This document shows, piece by piece, positions 1-6,564 of a stretch of DNA of 40,996 bases. The stretch spans positions 1 to 40,996 of the IMG/VR virus record IMGVR_UViG_3300025117_000137; one strand, given 5' to 3'. Under the pieces are notes generated by a model. The model ran no database searches, was not told the DNA's origin, and saw only the letters and a list, made by a program, of their open reading frames with translations. How positions within the stretch are numbered: the stretch's first letter is position 1; every line of letters starts with the position of its first letter. The translations under genes were made by a program, and so were the position numbers. This DNA comes from a virus.

Positions 1-2
1 GT

Positions 3-53
3 GAGCAGTCCGGCGGCGCCGTCATCACCGCCACTTCCCGGATAGGAGGTTGA
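3..53 (+). CDS. 3' end of the gp46-like baseplate gene, continued from the right end
   Basis: These are the last codons of the gene annotated at 40498-40914, seen again because of the terminal overlap; the TGA stop is at 51-53. The first codons here (E-Q-S) differ from those in the full copy (V-A-A) because bases 1-9 do not match. This could be population variation or an assembly tip. It is not a separate gene. Confidence 0.7.
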   Translation, partial: EQSGGAVITATSRIGG

Positions 54-135
54 CCAATGCCTGACTGGCGCACGATCACCGGCGCGAAAACCGCCGCCGA
101 ACTGCTCACCGAGGGGCGGGACCTGTTGCGCTCTT
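10..135. repeat. Left copy of 126-bp terminal direct repeat
   Basis: Bases 10-135 are identical to 40871-40996 (constant offset 40861), so the ends of the window overlap and the genome closes into a circle of 40861 bp. The repeat covers the end of the gp46-like gene and the start of the gp47-like gene. The match stops sharply: bases 1-9 (gtgagcagt) differ from the corresponding 40862-40870 (ccgtcgccg). A 126-bp overlap is most simply an assembly overlap of a circular or circularly permuted molecule. A true short terminal repeat is less likely because it lies inside coding sequence. Confidence 0.9.
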
Positions 136-1256
136 GGAGCAGCCGCCTCTTCCTTGACCCCGCCTGGGGCGTCTTCTACGACTTCGCCAAGGTCTACGCC
201 TGGCTCCAGAAGACCGCCTATGACCTCCTGGCCACGCTGGCCCCGGAGGCGTTCGCCTCCTACGCCGCCGCCGACTGGTTGGATTACCACGCCATGGACT
301 ACGGCCTCACCAGGACGCCCGCCCGCAAGGCCCAGTGGTACATCACCTTCACCCGCGCCGCCGCCGCCGCGCCGCTGGCGGTCACCGGGACCTGGGTCTC
401 CACCACAACCGGCGATGACGGGAGCGTGTTCCGCTTCCGACGCGCCGAAGACGCCACCGCCGCAACCGGCGAGCTGACCATTGACGTCCTGTTCGAGGCG
501 GAGTTCGAGGGGACCGACTACAACGTCGGCCAGGGCGCGATCACCGTCATGGAGTCGGCCTTCGCCGGCTGGGCGTCGATCACCAATCTGGACCGGGTGG
601 GGCCCCCCGTGTTCGAGGCGTTGGAAGTCGCCGGCTTGGACCTGGAAACCGATGAGTCCTTGCGCGCCCGAATGCTGGGTCGCTGGTCCGAGCGCGGGAG
701 CGTCGCCAACGAGGCCGCTTACATCGCCTGGGTCTTGGACGTGGACCCCAACGCCATCGTGCAGGTGGTCGCCAATGACGGCGTGCTGGCCCCGGGGAAC
801 GTCAAGATTTACGTCAGCGGCACGGACGGCCCCCCAGCCGCCTCCCTGCTGGCGGAAATTCAGTCCTACATCAATAACCAGGCGCCGATTACCGATGACG
901 TGGACGTGGTGACCTACACCGAGGATTCCACCGTTGTCACTGCGACATTGTACGTTGTCCCGGGGACGGCGCAGGCCACGATGGACGCCATGGAGGCCAT
1001 CGTCGAAACCACGATCACGGACATGTTCGGGTACGTGGACGTGGCCGGCGTGCGGCGCTTCGCCATCGGGGAGGATATTCGACTGGACCGCATTCGGGGC
1101 GCGGTCTTCACCGCCTTGGACGCGGCTTATCCGAACGTTTACACCCGGCTGGTTTTCGCGGCGCCGGCGGTGGACGATGCGGTCGCCAGCGGGCATCGGG
1201 GCGCATTGGCCGCCGGCTCCCCGACCATTACCGTCACCGCCGAAACGGCTTTATAA
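57..1256 (+). CDS. Baseplate J / Mu gp47-like baseplate wedge protein
   Basis: A 399-residue protein of the baseplate J family (Mu gp47, P2 gpJ), which forms the wedge of the contractile-tail baseplate. The N-terminal half has the helix-rich segment typical of the family (WLDYHAMDYGLTR near residue 80). The family signature DESLRARMLGRW lies near residue 200, and the C-terminal part ends with IRLDRIRGAVFTALDAAYP. The start ATG follows GGAGG at 45-49. Across the circular junction it lies directly downstream of the gp46-like gene (stop at 51-53), the same order as in Mu. Its first 79 bases recur at 40918-40996. Confidence 0.9.
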   Translation: MPDWRTITGAKTAAELLTEGRDLLRSWSSRLFLDPAWGVFYDFAKVYAWLQKTAYDLLATLAPEAFASYAAADWLDYHAMDYGLTRTPARKAQWYITFTRAAAAAPLAVTGTWVSTTTGDDGSVFRFRRAEDATAATGELTIDVLFEAEFEGTDYNVGQGAITVMESAFAGWASITNLDRVGPPVFEALEVAGLDLETDESLRARMLGRWSERGSVANEAAYIAWVLDVDPNAIVQVVANDGVLAPGNVKIYVSGTDGPPAASLLAEIQSYINNQAPITDDVDVVTYTEDSTVVTATLYVVPGTAQATMDAMEAIVETTITDMFGYVDVAGVRRFAIGEDIRLDRIRGAVFTALDAAYPNVYTRLVFAAPAVDDAVASGHRGALAAGSPTITVTAETAL

Positions 1257-1310
1257 CGGGGCGGCCCTCGACCCCGGGGAAGAAGAAAAAGGTTGAGAGA
1301 ATATCCTAGA

Positions 1311-1487
1311 ATGATCATTGCTTGCACTTGCAATCGGCCAATTTTTATAGAGGATATTATCCCTGTAACCTTGGAGACAAATGATCTCAACTACCATCTG
1401 CTGCTTTGTTCGCATTGTGGGCGCAAATGGACACTGGCGTTTAGTCCAATCGCAATGAAATGTAATAACCCCGGGGAAGGAGAATAG
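1311..1487 (+). CDS. Small Cys-containing protein, function unknown
   Basis: A 58-residue protein from ATG 1311; a TTG at 1293 would add six residues but sits directly on AGG with no room for a ribosome site. It has an early CTC pair and a later CSHCGRKW pair, as in a small zinc-binding fold, then one more Cys near the end. It lies between the gp47-like gene and another small Cys protein, ahead of a fibre gene. Base composition is visibly more AT-rich than the flanking virion genes. No family recognised; probably an accessory gene. Confidence 0.55.
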   Translation: MIIACTCNRPIFIEDIIPVTLETNDLNYHLLLCSHCGRKWTLAFSPIAMKCNNPGEGE

Positions 1488-1490
1488 ACC

Positions 1491-1691
1491 ATGGACTCTC
1501 ATTGTTGCCGCGATTGCGTTTGGTTCGCAAAACACCTTTACCGCCCATCGATGTACCCCGAAGATGTATATCTTTGGTTGCACACCGACCGTTGCAGGAA
1601 GATGATGTTCAACGGCATAAGCACTCCGTTCGTGGCCGCCGATGATTCGGCCTGCGGCGAGTTCGCCCCGAAAGAAAAAGAAAAGGAATAA
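1491..1691 (+). CDS. Small Cys-rich protein, function unknown
   Basis: A 66-residue protein starting at ATG 1491 after GGGGAAGGAG. The N-terminus reads MDSHCCRDCVWF, with further Cys in DRCRKM and SACGEF and a charged tail of alternating K and E. The Cys spacing suggests a small metal-binding or disulfide-bonded domain. It sits three bases after the previous small gene and three bases before a long fibre gene, so the three are translated together. No family recognised. Confidence 0.6.
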   Translation: MDSHCCRDCVWFAKHLYRPSMYPEDVYLWLHTDRCRKMMFNGISTPFVAADDSACGEFAPKEKEKE

Positions 1692-1694
1692 CCC

Positions 1695-3005
1695 ATGGCG
1701 ATAACTGATTTATGGGCGGCGCTGGACAGTTGGGAGACGCGGTTGTCCATCGCCCTTCCCGCCGGGACCGCCAATACCAACGTGGAGTTGTACGGAGTCA
1801 CCGGGCTCCACGCCACGGGCAAGCAGTCGTTGACCATCTTGGACGCCGTCGGGGGAGTGTTGGAAATAATCCACTCCTGGCCGTCCATCAGCGGCTCAAC
1901 CCTGGTGGATTGCACGCGGGTTTACGGCCGGGCCTGTCCCGCCGGCTCGCGCGTCGCCTGCATCATCAACAAGGAGTACTGGGACAACATCGGGACGGTG
2001 TTCGGCGGTCTGGAGGCCGATGAAATCGCGGTGGACGCCAGCGGGTTCGCGGAGGTCTTGTCCGGGACGGATACCGACGCCCAGACCGCATTTGACACCA
2101 TTGACGCCCATGGACACCCGGCCGCCAAGATCACGGTGGACGCTGCCGCGTTCGCCGGCAACCTCTCCCCGGCCGATACCGACGTTCAGACCATGGCCGC
2201 CACCATCGATGCACTGGTGACCACGCCGCTACCGTTCAGCGGAGTCACGATCGTCGCCGCCGCCGGCGGGGATTACACCTCCATCGCCGCCGCCAGCGCC
2301 GCCGTAGGCGCCAGCGGCCGCTTTTACGTCGCGCCGGGGACCTACGCCGAAACCGATAACGTGACTATCGCTGATGACCAATCCTGGAATTTCGACGGAG
2401 TAACCGCCAATTTCGACGCGGGGTTTAATTTCCAAATCACCGGCAACCGCTCGCGCGCCGTCGGAAAATTGACCATCGGCGGCCAGGGAGAGGCCGTCAA
2501 CAATACACTGTTGCGCTACATCGGGGCCGACAACGAATGGGATGGGTGCGACGTTATTATCAATCCCACCGTACCAACCATACCGGCTCAATGGTATCCG
2601 GTCACGGTCAGCGGGGGTGGCATTGGCGGCTCACTCAAGGTCCGGTTGGCCGATTCCGTCACCAACACGAAGCAGCTCACTGCTGTCTCAGGATTCCTCA
2701 CGTTTATTGGCGCACGCACAATGGGAAAATTCAATATCCGCGTTTACTATTGCGTTCACTCAAACGGCGCAATGGCCGTCAACTTCGGCGCGATCAACAT
2801 GATCGCCGGAGCCGCCTGTTTTGGCAACTTAATCCATTCAGTATCGGATGGAATAACGGTAGCCGGCGCTGGCACTGGCTACGGATTCATCGCGGCCGCC
2901 GGCAATAACCGCAATGAAATTGTTGGCGTTTCCGGCCCGAGCGACGAGAGCCATATCTCGGATGCCGGCACCAACAACGACACCGACGCCTACGTGAAAA
3001 CCTAG
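1695..3005 (+). CDS. Tail-fibre or tailspike-like protein with beta-helix region
   Basis: A 436-residue probable receptor-binding or tail-appendage protein. Residues 1-100 look like a small beta domain. Residues 110-180 carry two repeats of the form FAxxLSxxDTDxQ followed by TID, also found in the cement-fibre protein at 25242-27077. From about residue 185 (VAAAGGDYTSIAAASAAVG, then RFYVAPGTYAET) it looks like the parallel beta-helix of pectate-lyase-like phage spikes. Start ATG 1695 lies just after AAGGAATAACCC. It sits between the gp47-like and tail P2 I-like positions of the baseplate block, where fibre genes usually lie. No catalytic site was identified. Confidence 0.7.
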   Translation: MAITDLWAALDSWETRLSIALPAGTANTNVELYGVTGLHATGKQSLTILDAVGGVLEIIHSWPSISGSTLVDCTRVYGRACPAGSRVACIINKEYWDNIGTVFGGLEADEIAVDASGFAEVLSGTDTDAQTAFDTIDAHGHPAAKITVDAAAFAGNLSPADTDVQTMAATIDALVTTPLPFSGVTIVAAAGGDYTSIAAASAAVGASGRFYVAPGTYAETDNVTIADDQSWNFDGVTANFDAGFNFQITGNRSRAVGKLTIGGQGEAVNNTLLRYIGADNEWDGCDVIINPTVPTIPAQWYPVTVSGGGIGGSLKVRLADSVTNTKQLTAVSGFLTFIGARTMGKFNIRVYYCVHSNGAMAVNFGAINMIAGAACFGNLIHSVSDGITVAGAGTGYGFIAAAGNNRNEIVGVSGPSDESHISDAGTNNDTDAYVKT

Positions 3006-3015
3006 GAGGTCCCCC

Positions 3016-3111
3016 ATGAGCCTGACCATAGGATTATCCCTCACCGTCCTGTTAATCGGGGCCATCCTGGCGATCACCATGACCGACCATGACGACGGGG
3101 GGCGGCCATGA
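3016..3111 (+). CDS. 31-residue single-span membrane peptide
   Basis: A short gene read directly from the sequence: ATG 3016 follows TAGGAGGT at a good distance and the TGA stop is at 3109-3111. The product is a hydrophobic helix (LSLTVLLIGAILAIT) followed by a short polar tail TDHDDGGRP. The next gene starts at 3108 in an ATGA overlap, which supports both being translated. Function unknown; a small membrane or holin-like peptide is possible. Confidence 0.55.
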   Translation: MSLTIGLSLTVLLIGAILAITMTDHDDGGRP

Positions 3112-3290
3112 AAATCATAGTCATCCCCGCGCCCGTAGCAGGCACGGTCTGGGCATGGACGAATCTGCAATACACCACCGGCGCCCGTGTCCTGGCCGCT
3201 GGTACGGCCGGCACCGTCTGGGGATGGTACGGCCCCCCGCCGCCCGCGCCGCCCCCGGCCCCGCCGAAAGATAACGGAGGCCCCCCATGA
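3108..3290 (+). CDS. Small Pro-rich protein, function unknown
   Basis: A 60-residue protein overlapping the previous stop by four bases and the next start by four bases. It has a twice-used GTVWAW / GTVWGWYG element and then a run of prolines and alanines (PPPPAPPPAPP) at residues 43-53. The Trp-Gly and Pro-rich pattern is seen in small virion-associated proteins, but no family is recognised. It is kept as a real gene because of the tight overlaps and the strong upstream ribosome site of its neighbour. Confidence 0.45.
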   Translation: MKIIVIPAPVAGTVWAWTNLQYTTGARVLAAGTAGTVWGWYGPPPPAPPPAPPKDNGGPP

Positions 3291-4030
3291 CCGCCTCACC
3301 CTTCGGCCTTGGCGGCGGCTTCGGCGCCCCGCCCCCTTCCTTCTCCGGCGACTTCTCCGAGGCCGAGTACGACCGCGCCCGCTACGTTTGGATGCGCGAA
3401 ACCCACACCCTCGACACCACCATCCGCCGCTTCATGCGCCATTTCGTCGAAGACCTGCGCGCCGCCGTGGTCCGCTGGGCGCGGCTCGCCATCGTCGCCC
3501 TCGCCCCGGCCAACACACTGGACGCCCACGGCCTCACCCGAGCCATGGCCCTCTGGCCCGACGAACCGCCTGACTCCTACCGCCGCCGCCTCATGGACGC
3601 CTTCAACTGGAAGCGCTTCACCGGCTGGCTCCTTGGCCCCTACCGCGCCTTTGAATACTTTGGCGTCACCGCCGACGGCATTCACACCTACGCCGTCCCC
3701 TACGCCCTGTGGACCGCCCTGTCCTGGCAGTCCACCGCCATTGAGGAAGGCGGCGCCGTCGGGCTCCAATGGCTCATTCAGCGGGCTGACGCCCTAAGCG
3801 CCGTCACCTACAACTATTGGGACGGCGCCGCCTGGCAGACCACCGCGTTGACCCAGGCCAACATCCTCGCCCACGGCAATACCGCCGCCGAACTGGAAGC
3901 CATCGCCGCCGCCGACTGGAGCCTGCTGCTCCCCTGCGAAGCGGCGTTCGTGACCTGGTTGGAGGGTGACAATTTCAGCCTCTACCACCCCGGAATAATA
4001 ATCGACGTAACAGCGGAGTTCATCGGATGA
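3287..4030 (+). CDS. Putative tail/baseplate protein at the gp48 / gpI position
   Basis: A 247-residue protein in the place where Mu has gp48 and P2 has gpI, after the gp47-like wedge protein and associated with fibre genes. It contains an arginine/tryptophan-rich helical segment (YRRRLMDAFNWKRFTGWLLGPYRAFEYFG near residues 98-128) that resembles the tail-attachment part of tail P2 I-type proteins. This is followed by a more variable C-terminal half. The N-terminus is Gly/Pro-rich. Assignment rests mainly on position and this segment, so another structural role is possible. Confidence 0.5.
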   Translation: MTASPFGLGGGFGAPPPSFSGDFSEAEYDRARYVWMRETHTLDTTIRRFMRHFVEDLRAAVVRWARLAIVALAPANTLDAHGLTRAMALWPDEPPDSYRRRLMDAFNWKRFTGWLLGPYRAFEYFGVTADGIHTYAVPYALWTALSWQSTAIEEGGAVGLQWLIQRADALSAVTYNYWDGAAWQTTALTQANILAHGNTAAELEAIAAADWSLLLPCEAAFVTWLEGDNFSLYHPGIIIDVTAEFIG

Positions 4031-4374
4031 ATGTTTGGCACATAAAAAAACGTTGCGATAACATGGAGTTAAACCTTGGCGAATGCCTTGAGGGATCAAA
4101 CGTTTTCTCATACTGCCCTCATCTGGTTATCGGCAAGCACTGGGAGAATTGCCCCGCCGGCAATCTCCATTTTGACGCTGGGGAAAAGCAGCAGTTCGTG
4201 GTGACTGTCGATTTGGACGCCCCAAACGCAACCGTTCGGAATGACAACCAAAATTGCCCGCTGCAAAGCGCGCCGGAGTTCAAAAACTTTTTTGCGGGGT
4301 GCAACATATGCGACATTCAGGCCCCGAAAAATTGCCCGCTTCGCAGTGGGCAAATCGTGATACAGGTGAAGTGA
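4027..4374 (+). CDS. Cys-rich protein, function unknown
   Basis: A 115-residue protein starting in an ATGA overlap with the previous gene. It has at least nine cysteines, including NCPAG, NCPLQS, GCNICD and NCPLRSG. The C-terminal pattern CxxC then C-P-L-x-x-G followed by a hydrophobic strand (QIVIQV) is repeated in the small protein at 4577-4771, so the two are probably related. The coding sequence is more AT-rich than the flanking structural genes. It may be an inserted accessory gene; no function can be assigned. Confidence 0.6.
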   Translation: MNVWHIKKRCDNMELNLGECLEGSNVFSYCPHLVIGKHWENCPAGNLHFDAGEKQQFVVTVDLDAPNATVRNDNQNCPLQSAPEFKNFFAGCNICDIQAPKNCPLRSGQIVIQVK

Positions 4375-4577
4375 TGAAGTGCGACCCCCGTTACCTCTCG
4401 GAAATGCGCTGCGGCCTGTGCGGCGAGCCGGCCGCCTCGTTCGTGGTCAGCCCGGACGGCCAGGTCATTTGCCTGGCCTGCCATGAGGCCGCGCTGCGCT
4501 GTGACCTCGCCGACGATGACGCCAGCCCTGGACCGTTGCGCGACCTCGCGCGCCAGCTTTTGAAAGGACTGATATAA
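4374..4577 (+). CDS. Small zinc-ribbon protein
   Basis: A 67-residue protein. The same frame is open further upstream, but the start chosen is ATG 4374 because it forms an ATGA overlap with the preceding stop. It has two CxxC knuckles, CGLCGE at about residue 13 and CLACHE at about residue 32, the layout of a small zinc ribbon, followed by a charged C-terminal helix. GC content matches the late genes. Small zinc ribbons of this sort are common in phages and usually uncharacterised. Confidence 0.6.
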   Translation: MKCDPRYLSEMRCGLCGEPAASFVVSPDGQVICLACHEAALRCDLADDDASPGPLRDLARQLLKGLI

Positions 4578-4771
4578 TGACGACAAATACAGTGTTGCGA
4601 GTGATTTTGGATAACAAACATTTCGTATTTTGCCCATTCCGGATGATGGAGAATATCTATTCCATCATTCCAGCCTGCAAAAAATGCGAGCAGCAGGATG
4701 AATGGGACCCCAAAGAATGCACACTCAAAAATGGACCTGTTATAATCATGGCTTCCGACCAGGAGTTGTAA
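4577..4771 (+). CDS. Small Cys protein related to the 4027-4374 product
   Basis: A 64-residue protein starting at ATG 4577, overlapping the previous stop by one base (TAATG). Motif ACKKCEQQ followed by ECTLKNGPVII matches the C-terminal pattern of the 4027-4374 protein (CNICD then CPLRSGQIVI), which suggests paralogy. AT-rich compared with its neighbours. Function unknown; the metal- or disulfide-binding role is inferred from Cys spacing only. Confidence 0.55.
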   Translation: MTTNTVLRVILDNKHFVFCPFRMMENIYSIIPACKKCEQQDEWDPKECTLKNGPVIIMASDQEL

Positions 4772-4772
4772 A

Positions 4773-5900
4773 ATGGGCACCACCCCCTACACCGGCTCTT
4801 ACCGCCGCGTTGACGGCAACTACGATCTCAATAAAATCACCGGCGAGGCGCTGACCACCATCAGCCGCTACCCGGGCGCCGGCTATTCCGGCATCGTCGC
4901 CCCGCTGGCCTTCCGCCCGCTCCAGTTGAACGAGGCGGTTGGGGTGGACGCCTGGCCCCGCGTCTTCACCTTCCCCGGCGCGGTGGAGCTGACCCGGGTG
5001 GAGGTGGAGCCCGCCAACGCCGGCCAGTTCCGCGTCGATTACCGCACCGGGTTCATTCAGTTCCACACCGCGATTGGCGCCGGGGCCTCGTTCACCGTCG
5101 ATTACTACCCGGGCGAGGAAATCCTGCGCCCGGGTGACTTCACCTCAACCAGCGCCGGCGCCGCCGACGCCGACCTGGTGGTTGTCCTTGACGCCGGCGG
5201 CCTCATTGATGACGCCATGATCCCGGGGACCATCGTCGGCGACAAGACCATCAGCGGGACGCTCACCCTCACCGGCGAGGGGACCGGCGATGACGGCATA
5301 CTGACCGCCGTTGACGATCTCCAGGTCACCGCCGGCGGCGACCTCGCACTCAACCCCACCGGCGATGTGAATATCGCCCCGGTCGGCGGAGACATCGGCC
5401 TCGACGGCAATATCCTGCTGGACGCCGATGATGACCTGGCGTTCGACGATTGGGTCGGTTTCCAGCGCTGGTATCCCGCCATCGGCGGAGAGGTCGCCTT
5501 GGGCGCGGTTCAAGGCATCGCCTACACCATATTTTCCGCCGACGGACAAGTCGCGTACTTCCCCGTCATGTGCCTTCCAGACACGGAAATCAGCTCGATC
5601 ATGTGCGGCTTCCAGAACGCCGACACCCAGGCCCATCAGATGACCATAGACATCAATTGGACCAAAAGCGCTACGGGCGTCACGCCGACGCTGATTGTCT
5701 CTTTCTCCGGGGCGGTCGGCGCCGGGTCCAGCGTCGACATGACGGCGGTCGGCGGCGCCCTGCCCTATGCCTGCGATCTCGCGACCCCCACTTACGTTTA
5801 CTTCAGCGTCACGTCCGGCGGCGGCAATCCCTGGCCGTTCAGCAACCTGTTCATGATCGGCTACAAAGTCAACTACCGCCGCAAGACGGTCCTGGTCTAA
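4773..5900 (+). CDS. Second fibre-like structural protein
   Basis: A 375-residue protein, start ATG 4773 after AGGAGTTG. The N-terminal 110 residues form a compact beta-rich region (YRTGFIQFHTAIGAGASFTVDYYPG), like the virion-attachment domains of fibre or spike proteins. Residues 120-220 are low-complexity beta repeats rich in T, G and D (LTLTGEG, GDLALNPTGDVNIAP, GNILLDADDDLAFDD), as in phage fibre shafts. The last 150 residues look like a beta-sandwich head domain. With the 1695-3005 protein it probably makes up the tail appendages. Receptor unknown. Confidence 0.65.
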   Translation: MGTTPYTGSYRRVDGNYDLNKITGEALTTISRYPGAGYSGIVAPLAFRPLQLNEAVGVDAWPRVFTFPGAVELTRVEVEPANAGQFRVDYRTGFIQFHTAIGAGASFTVDYYPGEEILRPGDFTSTSAGAADADLVVVLDAGGLIDDAMIPGTIVGDKTISGTLTLTGEGTGDDGILTAVDDLQVTAGGDLALNPTGDVNIAPVGGDIGLDGNILLDADDDLAFDDWVGFQRWYPAIGGEVALGAVQGIAYTIFSADGQVAYFPVMCLPDTEISSIMCGFQNADTQAHQMTIDINWTKSATGVTPTLIVSFSGAVGAGSSVDMTAVGGALPYACDLATPTYVYFSVTSGGGNPWPFSNLFMIGYKVNYRRKTVLV

Positions 5901-5920
5901 GTTAGGGAAAGTGAGGCCAA

Positions 5921-6217
5921 ATGTTATGCTCACCCGACAGCGTGTTCCTCGACGGAATGCTCCCCATTCCGACCACTTACAGGGCCGCCCATAATATCAC
6001 CGGGGTCGCCTACGATATTGAGGTCATCCCATTATACATTGCGGACATTACCGCGCCATTCGAGTATGATCTCATTATTCGCGACTTGGCGAACCCCTAC
6101 AATGCGACGCTCTGGCAGCGCTGTCGCCAGTGCGCCATGGAGACCAAGGGCCGGCGTGATATATGCCATTTATACTATTACCACTTCGGCGGATCGGTAA
6201 CGGAGGACTTTGAATGA
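5921..6217 (+). CDS. Small Cys-containing protein, function unknown
   Basis: A 98-residue protein at ATG 5921, preceded by GTTAGGGAAAGTGAGG. The C-terminal part has RCRQCAMETK followed by DICHLYYY, the CxxC-then-C-x-L pattern also seen in the proteins at 4027-4374 and 4577-4771. The N-terminal part is beta-rich. The next gene overlaps its end by four bases (ATGA). AT-rich relative to the fibre gene before it. No family recognised. Confidence 0.55.
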   Translation: MLCSPDSVFLDGMLPIPTTYRAAHNITGVAYDIEVIPLYIADITAPFEYDLIIRDLANPYNATLWQRCRQCAMETKGRRDICHLYYYHFGGSVTEDFE

Positions 6218-6459
6218 GCCCCGGTGAAATCAGCCAGATCGAAAACGCCCTGGGGCGGATCGAAGAGCAGGTAAAAACCCTGCAACGCGAGGTCCGGGAG
6301 TCACGCTCCTATCTGGAGACGCTGCGCCAGCAGGTCAGCGCCCTTCAGGTGGCCCACGAGGCGCTGCGCGGCCGGGTGGTCACCGTGGCCACCCTACTGG
6401 CGGTTGGCCTGGGTGGCGGCACGGGGCTGGGTTGGGTGCTCAAGGGACTGATTCAGTAG
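6214..6459 (+). CDS. XhlA-like coiled-coil membrane protein (holin-associated)
   Basis: An 81-residue protein with a long amphipathic coiled coil (residues 5-55, heptads of L/V and charged residues). A single membrane span rich in G, A and V (VVTVATLLAVGLGGGTGLGWVLKG) follows, ending in a short tail. This is the layout of haemolysin XhlA-type proteins, which help holins or anchor lysis factors at the membrane. It is the last gene of the rightward operon, directly before the terminators at 6474-6564. Other small tail-associated membrane proteins share this layout, so the lysis role is inference. Confidence 0.6.
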   Translation: MSPGEISQIENALGRIEEQVKTLQREVRESRSYLETLRQQVSALQVAHEALRGRVVTVATLLAVGLGGGTGLGWVLKGLIQ

Positions 6460-6473
6460 CCATATTAATAACT

Positions 6474-6491
6474 TGCGGGCCAAAGCCCGCA
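6474..6491. terminator. Inverted repeat, possible terminator of the leftward unit
   Basis: A perfect 7-bp stem TGCGGGC / GCCCGCA with a 4-base loop CAAA lies between the two converging operons. On the minus strand it is followed by AAGTTATTAATATGG, a weak U-rich tail. It could therefore end leftward transcripts that read past the primase-helicase gene. It has no T run on the plus strand. Confidence 0.4.
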
Positions 6492-6542
6492 CGAAAGGGA
6501 ACAATCACGTAAACGCTCTGGCGAAGTGGGGACACACTTTCC

Positions 6543-6564
6543 GGCCCCCTGCGGGGCCTTTTTT
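6543..6564 (+). terminator. Rho-independent terminator of the rightward late unit
   Basis: Stem GGCCCC (6543-6548), loop CTGC, stem GGGGCC (6553-6558), then six T at 6559-6564. It lies about 85 bp after the last plus-strand gene and touches the stop codon of the minus-strand primase-helicase gene. This is where the two main operons meet. Confidence 0.8.
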
